Assembly: GCA_016930555.1 (NCBI GenBank)
Contig: JAFGGM010000066.1
Span: 1-34,936, forward strand
Direction: 5' to 3'
DNA: 34,936 nucleotides
Source: Candidatus Bathyarchaeum sp.
GTDB taxonomy: Archaea > Thermoproteota > Bathyarchaeia > Bathyarchaeales > Bathyarchaeaceae
The notes below the pieces were generated by a model, which saw only the letters and a list, made by a program, of their open reading frames with translations, had not been told where the DNA came from and made no database searches. A program made the translations under genes and the position numbers. Shown in pieces: positions 9,531 through 16,821 of this stretch. The number at the start of each line of letters is the position of its first letter. Position 1 is the stretch's first letter.

Positions 9531-9683
9531 ATGAATGAAATATCAGCGGTTTTCCTCAAACAAAAGCTTAATTCAAAAAAGGCTCAAACCATTTACCAAA
9601 AACTTCGGGTATCAAATGCCACAATACAAGGAGACTGCAAAGCATTGAAAAAATTTTTAACGAAAACACTCAACTATTACTGA
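9531..9683 (+). CDS. Small ORF, 50 aa (MNEISAVFLKQKLNSKKAQTIYQKLRVSNATIQGDCKALKKFLTKTLNYY)
   Basis: Below the ORF-track length limit. Protein-like composition, and it ends 10 nt before the zinc-ribbon gene. Confidence 0.4.
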   Translation: MNEISAVFLKQKLNSKKAQTIYQKLRVSNATIQGDCKALKKFLTKTLNYY

Positions 9684-9693
9684 GGAATCATAA

Positions 9694-10098
9694 TTGCCAG
9701 AGTGTCCCCGATGTGGAACGAAAACATATGTCCCAACCAAAATATGGGCAATGGTTGGCAGACCCAGCAGAACAGGTGAACGCTTCAAGCTTACAATAGG
9801 ACTTTTCACATGCCCCAAATGTGAGAAAGGATTCCGAGAAGTTTTGGGGAAAGAAAAAGAGAGAGCAACTCTTAAAGGCGTAGTTAATGAGATTAAAGGA
9901 ATTGAAAGGAGTCTTGTTTACAGCTTGGGGGATTTAAAAGACAAAATCGAGAAACTAAAACTCCAGAAATCTGAACTTCTGGACGAAATAGAAGAACTCA
10001 AGAGAGCAGGTCAAGAAAAGGCAGACACATTAGAAAAGGAAGTAGCATCCATTCGAGAAGAAGTGGAATCTCTGAAGGAGATTCTAGGCGATTACTGA
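9694..10098 (+). CDS. Zinc-ribbon / coiled-coil protein (TTG start)
   Basis: CPRCGTKTYVP...TIGLFTCPKCEKGFREV zinc ribbon followed by a charged heptad-like coiled coil. Confidence 0.75.
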   Translation: MPECPRCGTKTYVPTKIWAMVGRPSRTGERFKLTIGLFTCPKCEKGFREVLGKEKERATLKGVVNEIKGIERSLVYSLGDLKDKIEKLKLQKSELLDEIEELKRAGQEKADTLEKEVASIREEVESLKEILGDY

Positions 10099-10135
10099 TA
10101 CAATCCCACAAAGAAATCCCAGAAACATATTCAGG

Positions 10136-10189
10136 AAACAGTTTCTACCAGATAAACAGTTTTAGAGCTACACTAGAAACAAACTGTTT
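10136..10189. repeat. AAACAGTTT direct repeat (10136-10144, 10154-10162) plus inverted copy AAACTGTTT (10181-10189)
   Basis: Exact 9-mers in the convergent intergenic region; they can form alternative hairpins. Confidence 0.6.
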
Positions 10190-10268
10190 AATACTTGAAG
10201 GAAAGCCACCAAAAAATGGTAATCTGGATAAGACTAAACAGTAACCAGGAAAGAAAGAGCCATTTCTG

Positions 10269-10529
10269 CTACGGATGGTTTTTATTGCGCGAATAAAGCA
10301 GGAGACGTTTCTTTATCAGGTCCTTAACTTCTTCGTGGAACTGATAATCTTTTTCCAGTTTCAGAAACTCGTTACTGAATCTTTCGAATCCTGTTGGAAT
10401 TTCCACGCTCAATGTAATGAAGGGTTTTCCAATAGCCATTTCAAATTTTCGTTTAGCCTCTTCATACTCGGTTTCGGGTTGTTTGTCTCTTGATTCGATC
10501 CATTTCTTTACCAAACTATTCACATCCAT
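10269..10529 (-). CDS. Small hypothetical protein, 86 aa
   Basis: Start overlaps the end of the upstream permease CDS. Charged, protein-like composition. Confidence 0.6.
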   Translation of the reverse strand: MDVNSLVKKWIESRDKQPETEYEEAKRKFEMAIGKPFITLSVEIPTGFERFSNEFLKLEKDYQFHEEVKDLIKKRLLLYSRNKNHP

Positions 10530-11797
10530 AAACTAAATCGCACAATCAAATAAAGGCTTGCAAAGCCTAACTGAACAAGTGATGTAATCACACCCACTTT
10601 CGTGATTTCAGTGAAGCTCACAGAGATTCCTTCACGTTTCAGGGCGCCTATAGCCATCATAGTAACAGCACCACTTAAAGGCGTAGTTGCACCTCCCAAA
10701 TTTGTTCCGAGAATTAACGCCGACCATACAGCTGGCGAGTTTAATCCCTGAGCTCCACGAATTATAGGAGTAAACGTTAGAGCAATTGCAATATTACTTA
10801 TCATGCTGCTTGCAAGACCACTGAACCAAAGAGTTGTCATGCTTGCCCCTAAATCGCTTGTTCCAACAGCCTGGAAAAGTTGCGTCGACAAATCTTTCAA
10901 AATTCCTGAACTTTCCAAACCCCCAACCACGAACATGAATCCTGCGATGAAAAATATTGTTTCCCAGTCAAGTTTTTTGAAAATTTCTGCAGGGTCAGCC
11001 CCACTTAGTGCCAATGCAAGAATGGCGCATCCTAAAGCCACAGCTTCTATTCCAATCCCAAAGGTTTCCAGCGTCAAGAAAAGTACCACTAAAAGGATTA
11101 GGATGAAAATTGAGCGGTAGAAGAGTTTCTTGTCTTCAACGCTCTCCCAAGGATCATATTTGGGCAGTTCTTTTTTTTCGCCGAGCCTTGACTTGAAAAG
11201 CATATACAAAACAAAGATGGTTAGCGCCCATAGAGCAATTTCACAAACTCCTAAATATCCAACGAATTCTGTGAAGCCTATCCCTGCGTCAACACCAATT
11301 ATCATGTTAGATACTGAACCAATCAGAGTGCTTGTTCCGCCCAGATTAATCATAATCATGGCAGAGATGAAGTAAGGCACAGGATCGTAGCGTAATAACT
11401 TGGTTATGGTCGCCATGGCAGCGGCAATGAGCAGCATCGCGGTTGGGTCACTGAGAAACACTGAAACAGCAGCAGCGATGACGCAAACAGAAACAAAAAG
11501 TATGCTAGGATTTCCCCGCGAAATTTTTACGGCATACAATGCTCCGAAACGAAAGAGACCGCTCCGCTCCGCCACTTCCACTACAATCATGATGCCCAGT
11601 AGCAGAAATATTAGCCGCATGTCGATGAAGCCTAGAGCTTCGTTATAGGTGAAGGCTTCGTATGAGGGCATAAGACCAAACAAGGCTGTAAGTAATGCTC
11701 CAATCATGGCAGCGACTGACATGGGAACGATTTTGGTTGCTGAAATTAGAATTGTTAGAATATAGATGAGGATAAAGATTATTTGAACAGGTTCCAT
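10520..11797 (-). CDS. ArsB/NhaD-type (ion transporter superfamily) permease; start revised to MEPVQ at 11797
   Basis: Multi-TM. Motifs VFLSDPTAMLLIAAAMATI, NLGGTSTLIGSVSNMIIG and LGTNLGGATTPLSGAV. The longer ORF start (11869) overlaps the upstream gene; ATG 11797 lies 1 nt after that gene's TGA. Confidence 0.85.
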   Translation of the reverse strand: MEPVQIIFILIYILTILISATKIVPMSVAAMIGALLTALFGLMPSYEAFTYNEALGFIDMRLIFLLLGIMIVVEVAERSGLFRFGALYAVKISRGNPSILFVSVCVIAAAVSVFLSDPTAMLLIAAAMATITKLLRYDPVPYFISAMIMINLGGTSTLIGSVSNMIIGVDAGIGFTEFVGYLGVCEIALWALTIFVLYMLFKSRLGEKKELPKYDPWESVEDKKLFYRSIFILILLVVLFLTLETFGIGIEAVALGCAILALALSGADPAEIFKKLDWETIFFIAGFMFVVGGLESSGILKDLSTQLFQAVGTSDLGASMTTLWFSGLASSMISNIAIALTFTPIIRGAQGLNSPAVWSALILGTNLGGATTPLSGAVTMMAIGALKREGISVSFTEITKVGVITSLVQLGFASLYLIVRFSLWM

Positions 11798-11798
11798 G

Positions 11799-12398
11799 TC
11801 ATTCACTGTTTTTCTTTTTGTCAGCCATTTTGACAAGTCCGTCTGCAAAAGATTCGGCTTTCCGTTCAACTATTCGATATAGGATTCGTCCAATATCATA
11901 GAACAGGACAAGTATCATCCCAAGAGCAACATAGGTAGTGATAATTGTCAAAGGGTCTTTGATGCTCGAATCTAGAGTTGTGATAAGTGGATAAAGAGCG
12001 GTTGCAACCAGAAGAATAACAATAATATATATTGCGTCTCTCGCTGCTCGCCTAGGAGACCTTTCTTCCTTGATTCCAAGCCGGTTCACAAAGATGTCAG
12101 TTAAAATGTCGCTCAAGACTAAGCCATCAGACAGGGCACGAATCAGAAAAATGGCTGTAAATATCAATGCAATAGTCCCCACTAACGTACCAATCTTTAT
12201 GTCGAACATTCCTGGTAGGGGTACGTCTCCCATCAGTGGTGGAACAATGGTGTTTATCAAATAGAATATAATTGCCATAAACAGACTCATGGTTAACCGA
12301 GGAAATCTTCGCCGAACCTCTTCACCAATAGGCTTCCCCACTAATTGTCCATCCTCTAGAATTAGTGGTATGATTTGATACTTCCAGAATATTAACAC
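11799..12398 (-). CDS. Multi-pass membrane protein of unknown function
   Basis: Several hydrophobic helices; its stop abuts the permease start, consistent with translational coupling. Confidence 0.65.
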   Translation of the reverse strand: MLIFWKYQIIPLILEDGQLVGKPIGEEVRRRFPRLTMSLFMAIIFYLINTIVPPLMGDVPLPGMFDIKIGTLVGTIALIFTAIFLIRALSDGLVLSDILTDIFVNRLGIKEERSPRRAARDAIYIIVILLVATALYPLITTLDSSIKDPLTIITTYVALGMILVLFYDIGRILYRIVERKAESFADGLVKMADKKKNSE

Positions 12399-12593
12399 TA
12401 CGGATTAGAACTCAATAAATATCTAAAAATTCAGCAAAATTTTAAAAAAATAGGATGAAAATTACACGAATGCTTTGAGGACACGCATGTTTGGACATTT
12501 TTTGACAAAAACAAGACACAATAAGTATGGACCGTTTCAATGATTCCAGCCAGCACAATAGAGCAGAAATAGGGTAATTTATCGTGGAATTTG

Positions 12594-12764
12594 ATGATGG
12601 AAAAGTTTGTTCTTTCATTTAAAAAAGAAGCTTTGGCATTGCTGCTTTTGCATGCTTTGCTGAAACTTTTTGTTGACAGAAGCCTCTGTGGAGGGTTTTT
12701 GGGCGTTTTCGATGGCATTAAAGCTTTTGTGTTAGAACAGCCTAACACTCTCTTTAACATTTAA
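12594..12764 (+). CDS. Possible small hydrophobic ORF, 56 aa (MMEKFVLSFKKEALALLLLHALLKLFVDRSLCGGFLGVFDGIKAFVLEQPNTLFNI)
   Basis: Hand-translated ORF ending 16 nt before the GTG of the next gene. No recognised homolog. Confidence 0.2.
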   Translation: MMEKFVLSFKKEALALLLLHALLKLFVDRSLCGGFLGVFDGIKAFVLEQPNTLFNI

Positions 12765-12772
12765 CACAAAAG
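12724..12772. repeat. Nested inverted repeats CTTTTGTGTTA / TAACACAAAAG with inner GTGTTAG / CTAACAC
   Basis: 11 bp perfect arms at 12724-12734 and 12762-12772. Competing 7 bp arms at 12729-12735 and 12742-12748. Confidence 0.65.
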
Positions 12773-12780
12773 GGTTTACC

Positions 12781-13119
12781 GTGGAAAAAGAAGAATTAAA
12801 GAGAATGGCTGTTGTGCTGCAAGAGTTGGGAATGAGTTATGCAGATACCGTTGAAGTCATAAACGAAATGGCTAAGGACGCGAACGCGGCCAAAAAATTA
12901 TGGAGAGACGGGCACAAATCTAAACTCATTAAAATCGCCATTACTCTGATTACTTTTCCGGAACCCACACCTATAAGCGAAACTGTAGGTGCTGCGTTTC
13001 TAGTGGCTGGACTTGTCCAGAATAGAAGAAAAAAGGCAACATTACATGTTGAAGATGTCTACAAAACATTCCAAGACGTAAACAATGACATACTAAAAAT
13101 CAGGAACTTCAGAAAATAG
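12781..13119 (+). CDS. Hypothetical protein, 112 aa, GTG start
   Basis: Protein-like ORF with a hydrophobic FPEPTPISETVGAAFLVAGLV segment. Confidence 0.65.
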   Translation: MEKEELKRMAVVLQELGMSYADTVEVINEMAKDANAAKKLWRDGHKSKLIKIAITLITFPEPTPISETVGAAFLVAGLVQNRRKKATLHVEDVYKTFQDVNNDILKIRNFRK

Positions 13120-13154
13120 CAATCTTGATTAGACTGAACAGCATGCCTAGCAAA

Positions 13155-14363
13155 TTAAGAGTGAGGTTTTTTGTCTGGAACCAATTCTTTCAGTTTTTCT
13201 TCTGGTGCACCTAAACAGTAGAGGATTCCAGCAAGGTTGTCCTTGGTTATGACGCCTGATGCAACTTTCTGAAGGACCTTTTTAGGATAGAGAGCGATTC
13301 CCAATCCAGAGTTTTGGAGCATGAACCGGTCGTTTGCCCCATCACCAACCGCAACCACCTGTTCCATTAAAAGATTCTCGCGCTCGGCAATCTCCCTCAT
13401 TAACTCAGCTTTTCGCTCCGCATCAATTATAGGTTCCACCAGTTCTCCAGTCAGTTTTCCATCTTCAATTACAAGCTTGTTGGCGTAGACGTAGTCGATT
13501 CCGAGTTTTTCTTTAATTTTTTCAACAAATTGGGTGAAGCCTCCAGAGATAAGGGCTATTTTGTAACCTAGGGCTTTGAGGGAGGTTATCAGTTCCTCTG
13601 CTCCTGGAGTAACATCCAAGTTTTCAACTATCAAATCAAGGATGTTTTCATCTAAGCCTTTCAGGAGTTGAACCCTTTCTTTGAGGGCTTGCTTGAATTC
13701 AATCTCTCCGTTCATGGCTCTTGAGGTGATTTCGCTAACTTTTCCGCCGACTCCAGCAGCCTTTGCCAGTTCGTCAATCATTTCAGCGTCGATTAATGTG
13801 CCGTCCACATCAAAAACTATCAGGCGTTTGGGTCTCCGGAAAACAGTGTCCTTCTGAAAAACAACATCCTGTCCAACTGCTTTGCACTCTCGGCTTAAGG
13901 ATTCCTTGAAGTCTTCGAGGGGAATGGAGATGTCGTTTATGTCGATTAGTATCTCCATGGCATTTAATTCCCCATAGGCTATCATGCGTATTCGTTCAAT
14001 GTTAGCGTTGTTTTGAGAAAGAAACCGTGAAACGTTTGCCACAATGCCTGGGCGATCCTTTCCAAGAGTTGTCAAAAGCACAAGTTTTTTGCCACTCTTT
14101 CGTCTTCCAGCAGGAAGAGATTCAATTGTAACATCTAAGCCAATCTGTTTTCCGATGTTCATCAGTTGAGTTTTTAGGCTCTCGAAGGGTACTGAAATTT
14201 TTCGTGTATCCACTATCATGAAGATGGCAAAGAGCCCCCTCATGCTGAAGGCTTCGATGTCAATGATGTTCCCGTTTACCTTAGCGACAGATTCGGTTAT
14301 CTCAGTAATTAAACCCGGTTTGTCTTTTCCGGTTGCTGTAATAATCACGAAAGGTTTAGGCAC
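13155..14363 (-). CDS. serB: Phosphoserine phosphatase (HAD) with two N-terminal ACT domains
   Basis: ACT-like ITATGKDKPGLITEIT and LTTLGKDRPGIVANVS. HAD motifs VFDVDGTLID, ISGGFTQF and VGDGANDRFML. Confidence 0.93.
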   Translation of the reverse strand: MPKPFVIITATGKDKPGLITEITESVAKVNGNIIDIEAFSMRGLFAIFMIVDTRKISVPFESLKTQLMNIGKQIGLDVTIESLPAGRRKSGKKLVLLTTLGKDRPGIVANVSRFLSQNNANIERIRMIAYGELNAMEILIDINDISIPLEDFKESLSRECKAVGQDVVFQKDTVFRRPKRLIVFDVDGTLIDAEMIDELAKAAGVGGKVSEITSRAMNGEIEFKQALKERVQLLKGLDENILDLIVENLDVTPGAEELITSLKALGYKIALISGGFTQFVEKIKEKLGIDYVYANKLVIEDGKLTGELVEPIIDAERKAELMREIAERENLLMEQVVAVGDGANDRFMLQNSGLGIALYPKKVLQKVASGVITKDNLAGILYCLGAPEEKLKELVPDKKPHS

Positions 14364-14484
14364 GTTGGCGTTTCCCCTCAGAAGAGCGTTTTTTACGATT
14401 AGCGAATAGTCTCCCTCTACAGTTAAATAAATATAGCTTTGGCGGTGTTTTCAATTCTTTTTACACACTAGATGACTCTAAGGA

Positions 14485-15423
14485 TTAGACGAATGCTTGA
14501 AAAAGCAGGTATGACGCCAACAGAAGTAAGCCGCCAATTTTGGAGATTCCACCTCTTGTGAGAAAGCGCCAGAAGATGACTGTTGTTATTAACAGGAATG
14601 GAAGAAGCTCAGTGAAAACGGTCGTATCAACTGCAAAGGGGGAAGCCAGCAAGACCAAACCTAAGACAAGAGTAAGATTTGTGAGGTTAGAGCCTATTAT
14701 CCCTCCAATTGCTAAATGAACGCGTCCGCGTCGAACAGCCGAAAAATCCGTGGTAAGCTCAGGAAGAGAGGTGCCGATTGCAATAATCTTTGCTCCAAGC
14801 AAGATTGGCGGAGCCCCAAGAAGTGATGCTAGTTCGAGTCCAGATGTAACAACCAAACGCGCTCCCACAATAACACCTAACAATGCAAGCAGTAACATAA
14901 CAACAACTTTTGGCAAAACTTTCCTCTTAGGAGGAGCAACTATCCCGTTTGATTCAACCGCAGGTAGTCTCTTTTTTGCCATGAAGTAGGTGTTAATCAT
15001 AAAAGTTGCCAACAGAATTGCTCCAACAATAGGGTTTGAAACCTTGAATATCACGAGTAGAAGGGGGATCAATGAAGTAATTAGAAGTATATCAGTGAGT
15101 TCGGTCAAAAGGTTCGTGCAGCATGTTTTGAGGTAGCCTAAAATGCCTAACAGTCCTAAAACCGCTCCTATGTTAAAAACGTTTGAGCCAAGAATGTCTC
15201 CCACACTTATTCCAGCTTCTCCTTGAAGAATAGCAAAAAGGGCTACAATAATTTCAGGGACCGAAGTTAAGGTTGCAAGAAGTATGAATCCTGCAGACAT
15301 CTCGCTTAGCCCTGTGAGCTCGATAAGCTTCTCTATAGCCTTTATAGTGTAGTGACTGGAAAAAGCCAAAACAATTAATGAACCAACAAGTATCAGCAAT
15401 TGGACTATAATAACATCAATCAC
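14485..15423 (-). CDS. Sodium/calcium exchanger family (CaCA, YrbG-like) membrane protein
   Basis: Duplicated alpha repeats: LATLTSVPEIIVALFAILQGEAGISVGDILGSNVFNIG and AIGTSLPELTTDFSAVRRGRVHLAIGGIIGSNLTNL. Confidence 0.92.
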   Translation of the reverse strand: MIDVIIVQLLILVGSLIVLAFSSHYTIKAIEKLIELTGLSEMSAGFILLATLTSVPEIIVALFAILQGEAGISVGDILGSNVFNIGAVLGLLGILGYLKTCCTNLLTELTDILLITSLIPLLLVIFKVSNPIVGAILLATFMINTYFMAKKRLPAVESNGIVAPPKRKVLPKVVVMLLLALLGVIVGARLVVTSGLELASLLGAPPILLGAKIIAIGTSLPELTTDFSAVRRGRVHLAIGGIIGSNLTNLTLVLGLVLLASPFAVDTTVFTELLPFLLITTVIFWRFLTRGGISKIGGLLLLASYLLFQAFV

Positions 15424-15507
15424 AATATTGAACCTATACTAGTCTATTATTTGGAGTCACATATGCTTTGCTAACAAGATGCGACCGACGTTAGAAAACT
15501 GCTTAAG

Positions 15508-15515
15508 ATTTAAAT
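15508..15515 (+). promoter_or_regulatory. Putative TATA box (ATTTAAAT)
   Basis: TATA-like motif in the divergent region, about 45 nt before the small ORF at 15558. Confidence 0.35.
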
Positions 15516-15557
15516 GGGCTTCCATAGTTATTTAATCAAAAAATTCATTAGATTGGA

Positions 15558-15674
15558 ATGCTGCTGATGAATAAAATTTCGCATCCATGTCCTGAAACGT
15601 TCGCTACAGAGCCATTGTATCAATCAGGATTCTGCACTGCAACCTATTTCCAAAAGGTACTAAAGGAGAATTAA
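15558..15674 (+). CDS. Small ORF, 38 aa (MLLMNKISHPCPETFATEPLYQSGFCTATYFQKVLKEN)
   Basis: Ends 1 nt before the ATG of the Fe-S membrane gene. The aaggaga Shine-Dalgarno for that gene lies inside its last codons. Confidence 0.35.
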   Translation: MLLMNKISHPCPETFATEPLYQSGFCTATYFQKVLKEN

Positions 15675-15675
15675 C

Positions 15676-16656
15676 ATGGTCATGGAACTTGTAGCTGAGT
15701 TACTAAAGTTAATGATTCTTGCAGCATTAGCTATAGCAGGAGTATTAGTTATAACAATATGGAAAAAGAACCAAACACTAAAAGTAACATACATTAGATT
15801 CATTATTCAAGCAGCATCCTTGGCTGCAGTATACTACTTGTTTACCTATCCTGTAAGACCACTCTACATAGTGGCATTTATTCTCATAATGACCCTTGTT
15901 TTGGGACGATTCTTCTGCGGCTGGATCTGCCCCTTCGGCTTATACATGGACGTGCTCACACTAATCCGAAAAGCCCTCAAAATACGCTACAGAATCATCC
16001 CAGACAAACTCAACAAACTCTTGCACAACCTCAGATATGCAATTGTAGGCTTCTTTCTAGTTCTAGCCGCTTTTCTGTACATAATAGACACGCCAGCAAC
16101 AACAAAGGAGCTCACACTTACGGCATTAGGTTTATCGGGCGTTTTCGAACAGATGTACCTCCTGCTTGGTCCAGTGGTGCCGTTGATTGTACCTTGGGAA
16201 GGACCACTAGAAATTGGTAGAATATACTTTAGTTTCCCCTATATTAGAGAAGTGATGTTATACTCGGGCGAAAATTTTGCTACAGTTGCCGCGTTAATTT
16301 TCTTGGCGTTAGTATTTGTAGGTTCATTTTTCATACGACGTAGTTGGTGCCGTTTCTGCCCAACAGGAATATCCCTTGCTGTCGTGAATAAGCTCAAGGG
16401 GTTCAAGTGGGCTCCAGTGCTTCACCTGGACAAGAATGAAACAAAATGTACCAAATGTGGAATATGTAAAAGAGTGTGCCCAGTTCAGGTCACCGAAATT
16501 TACGAGGAGAAGGGAGGAAAAATTATGACGTCAATGTGCATGCTCTGTTTACGATGCGTGGAAATGTGTCCCTATGAGGATTGCTTAAGACTAAACTTGG
16601 GCGGAAAAACCGTTTTCAAGTCTCGGAACTGGCTGGAACCAGCAGAACTTGACTAA
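15676..16656 (+). CDS. NapH/NosR-like membrane 4Fe-4S ferredoxin protein
   Basis: Multi-TM with GRFFCGWICPFGLYMDVL and RRSWCRFCPTGISLAVV (CxxxCP motifs), plus CTKCGICKRVCPV and CMLCLRCVEMCPYEDC ferredoxin motifs. Confidence 0.88.
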   Translation: MVMELVAELLKLMILAALAIAGVLVITIWKKNQTLKVTYIRFIIQAASLAAVYYLFTYPVRPLYIVAFILIMTLVLGRFFCGWICPFGLYMDVLTLIRKALKIRYRIIPDKLNKLLHNLRYAIVGFFLVLAAFLYIIDTPATTKELTLTALGLSGVFEQMYLLLGPVVPLIVPWEGPLEIGRIYFSFPYIREVMLYSGENFATVAALIFLALVFVGSFFIRRSWCRFCPTGISLAVVNKLKGFKWAPVLHLDKNETKCTKCGICKRVCPVQVTEIYEEKGGKIMTSMCMLCLRCVEMCPYEDCLRLNLGGKTVFKSRNWLEPAELD

Positions 16657-16771
16657 ACAGCATAACAATTTTTTGGTTTTGTCCGGGGAGTCAATAACAA
16701 TTCTATTTTAGATTATACGTTGAAAATGTACCATGTCTTCAAGAAATTCTTAAAAGCAATGTTGAATTATG

Positions 16772-16797
16772 AAATGCTGCATAAAAAGACAGCATTT
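16772..16797. repeat. Inverted repeat AAATGCTG-N10-CAGCATTT upstream of the CARDB gene
   Basis: Perfect 8 bp arms (16772-16779, 16790-16797), 24 nt before the ATG. Confidence 0.5.
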
Positions 16798-16821
16798 ACT
16801 GTTCCTGTGAGTTGAATAATC

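Noticed and set aside
10155-10180. AACAGTTTTAGAGCTACACTAGAAAC resembles the GTTTTAGAGCTA part of Cas9-type CRISPR repeats
   Set aside because: Single occurrence, no repeat-spacer periodicity and no cas genes; most likely chance in AT-rich intergenic DNA.
12431-12760. 109-aa minus-strand ORF
   Set aside because: No recognisable motifs, odd Ser/Cys/Phe-rich composition, and it overlaps the nested inverted repeats; more likely non-coding.
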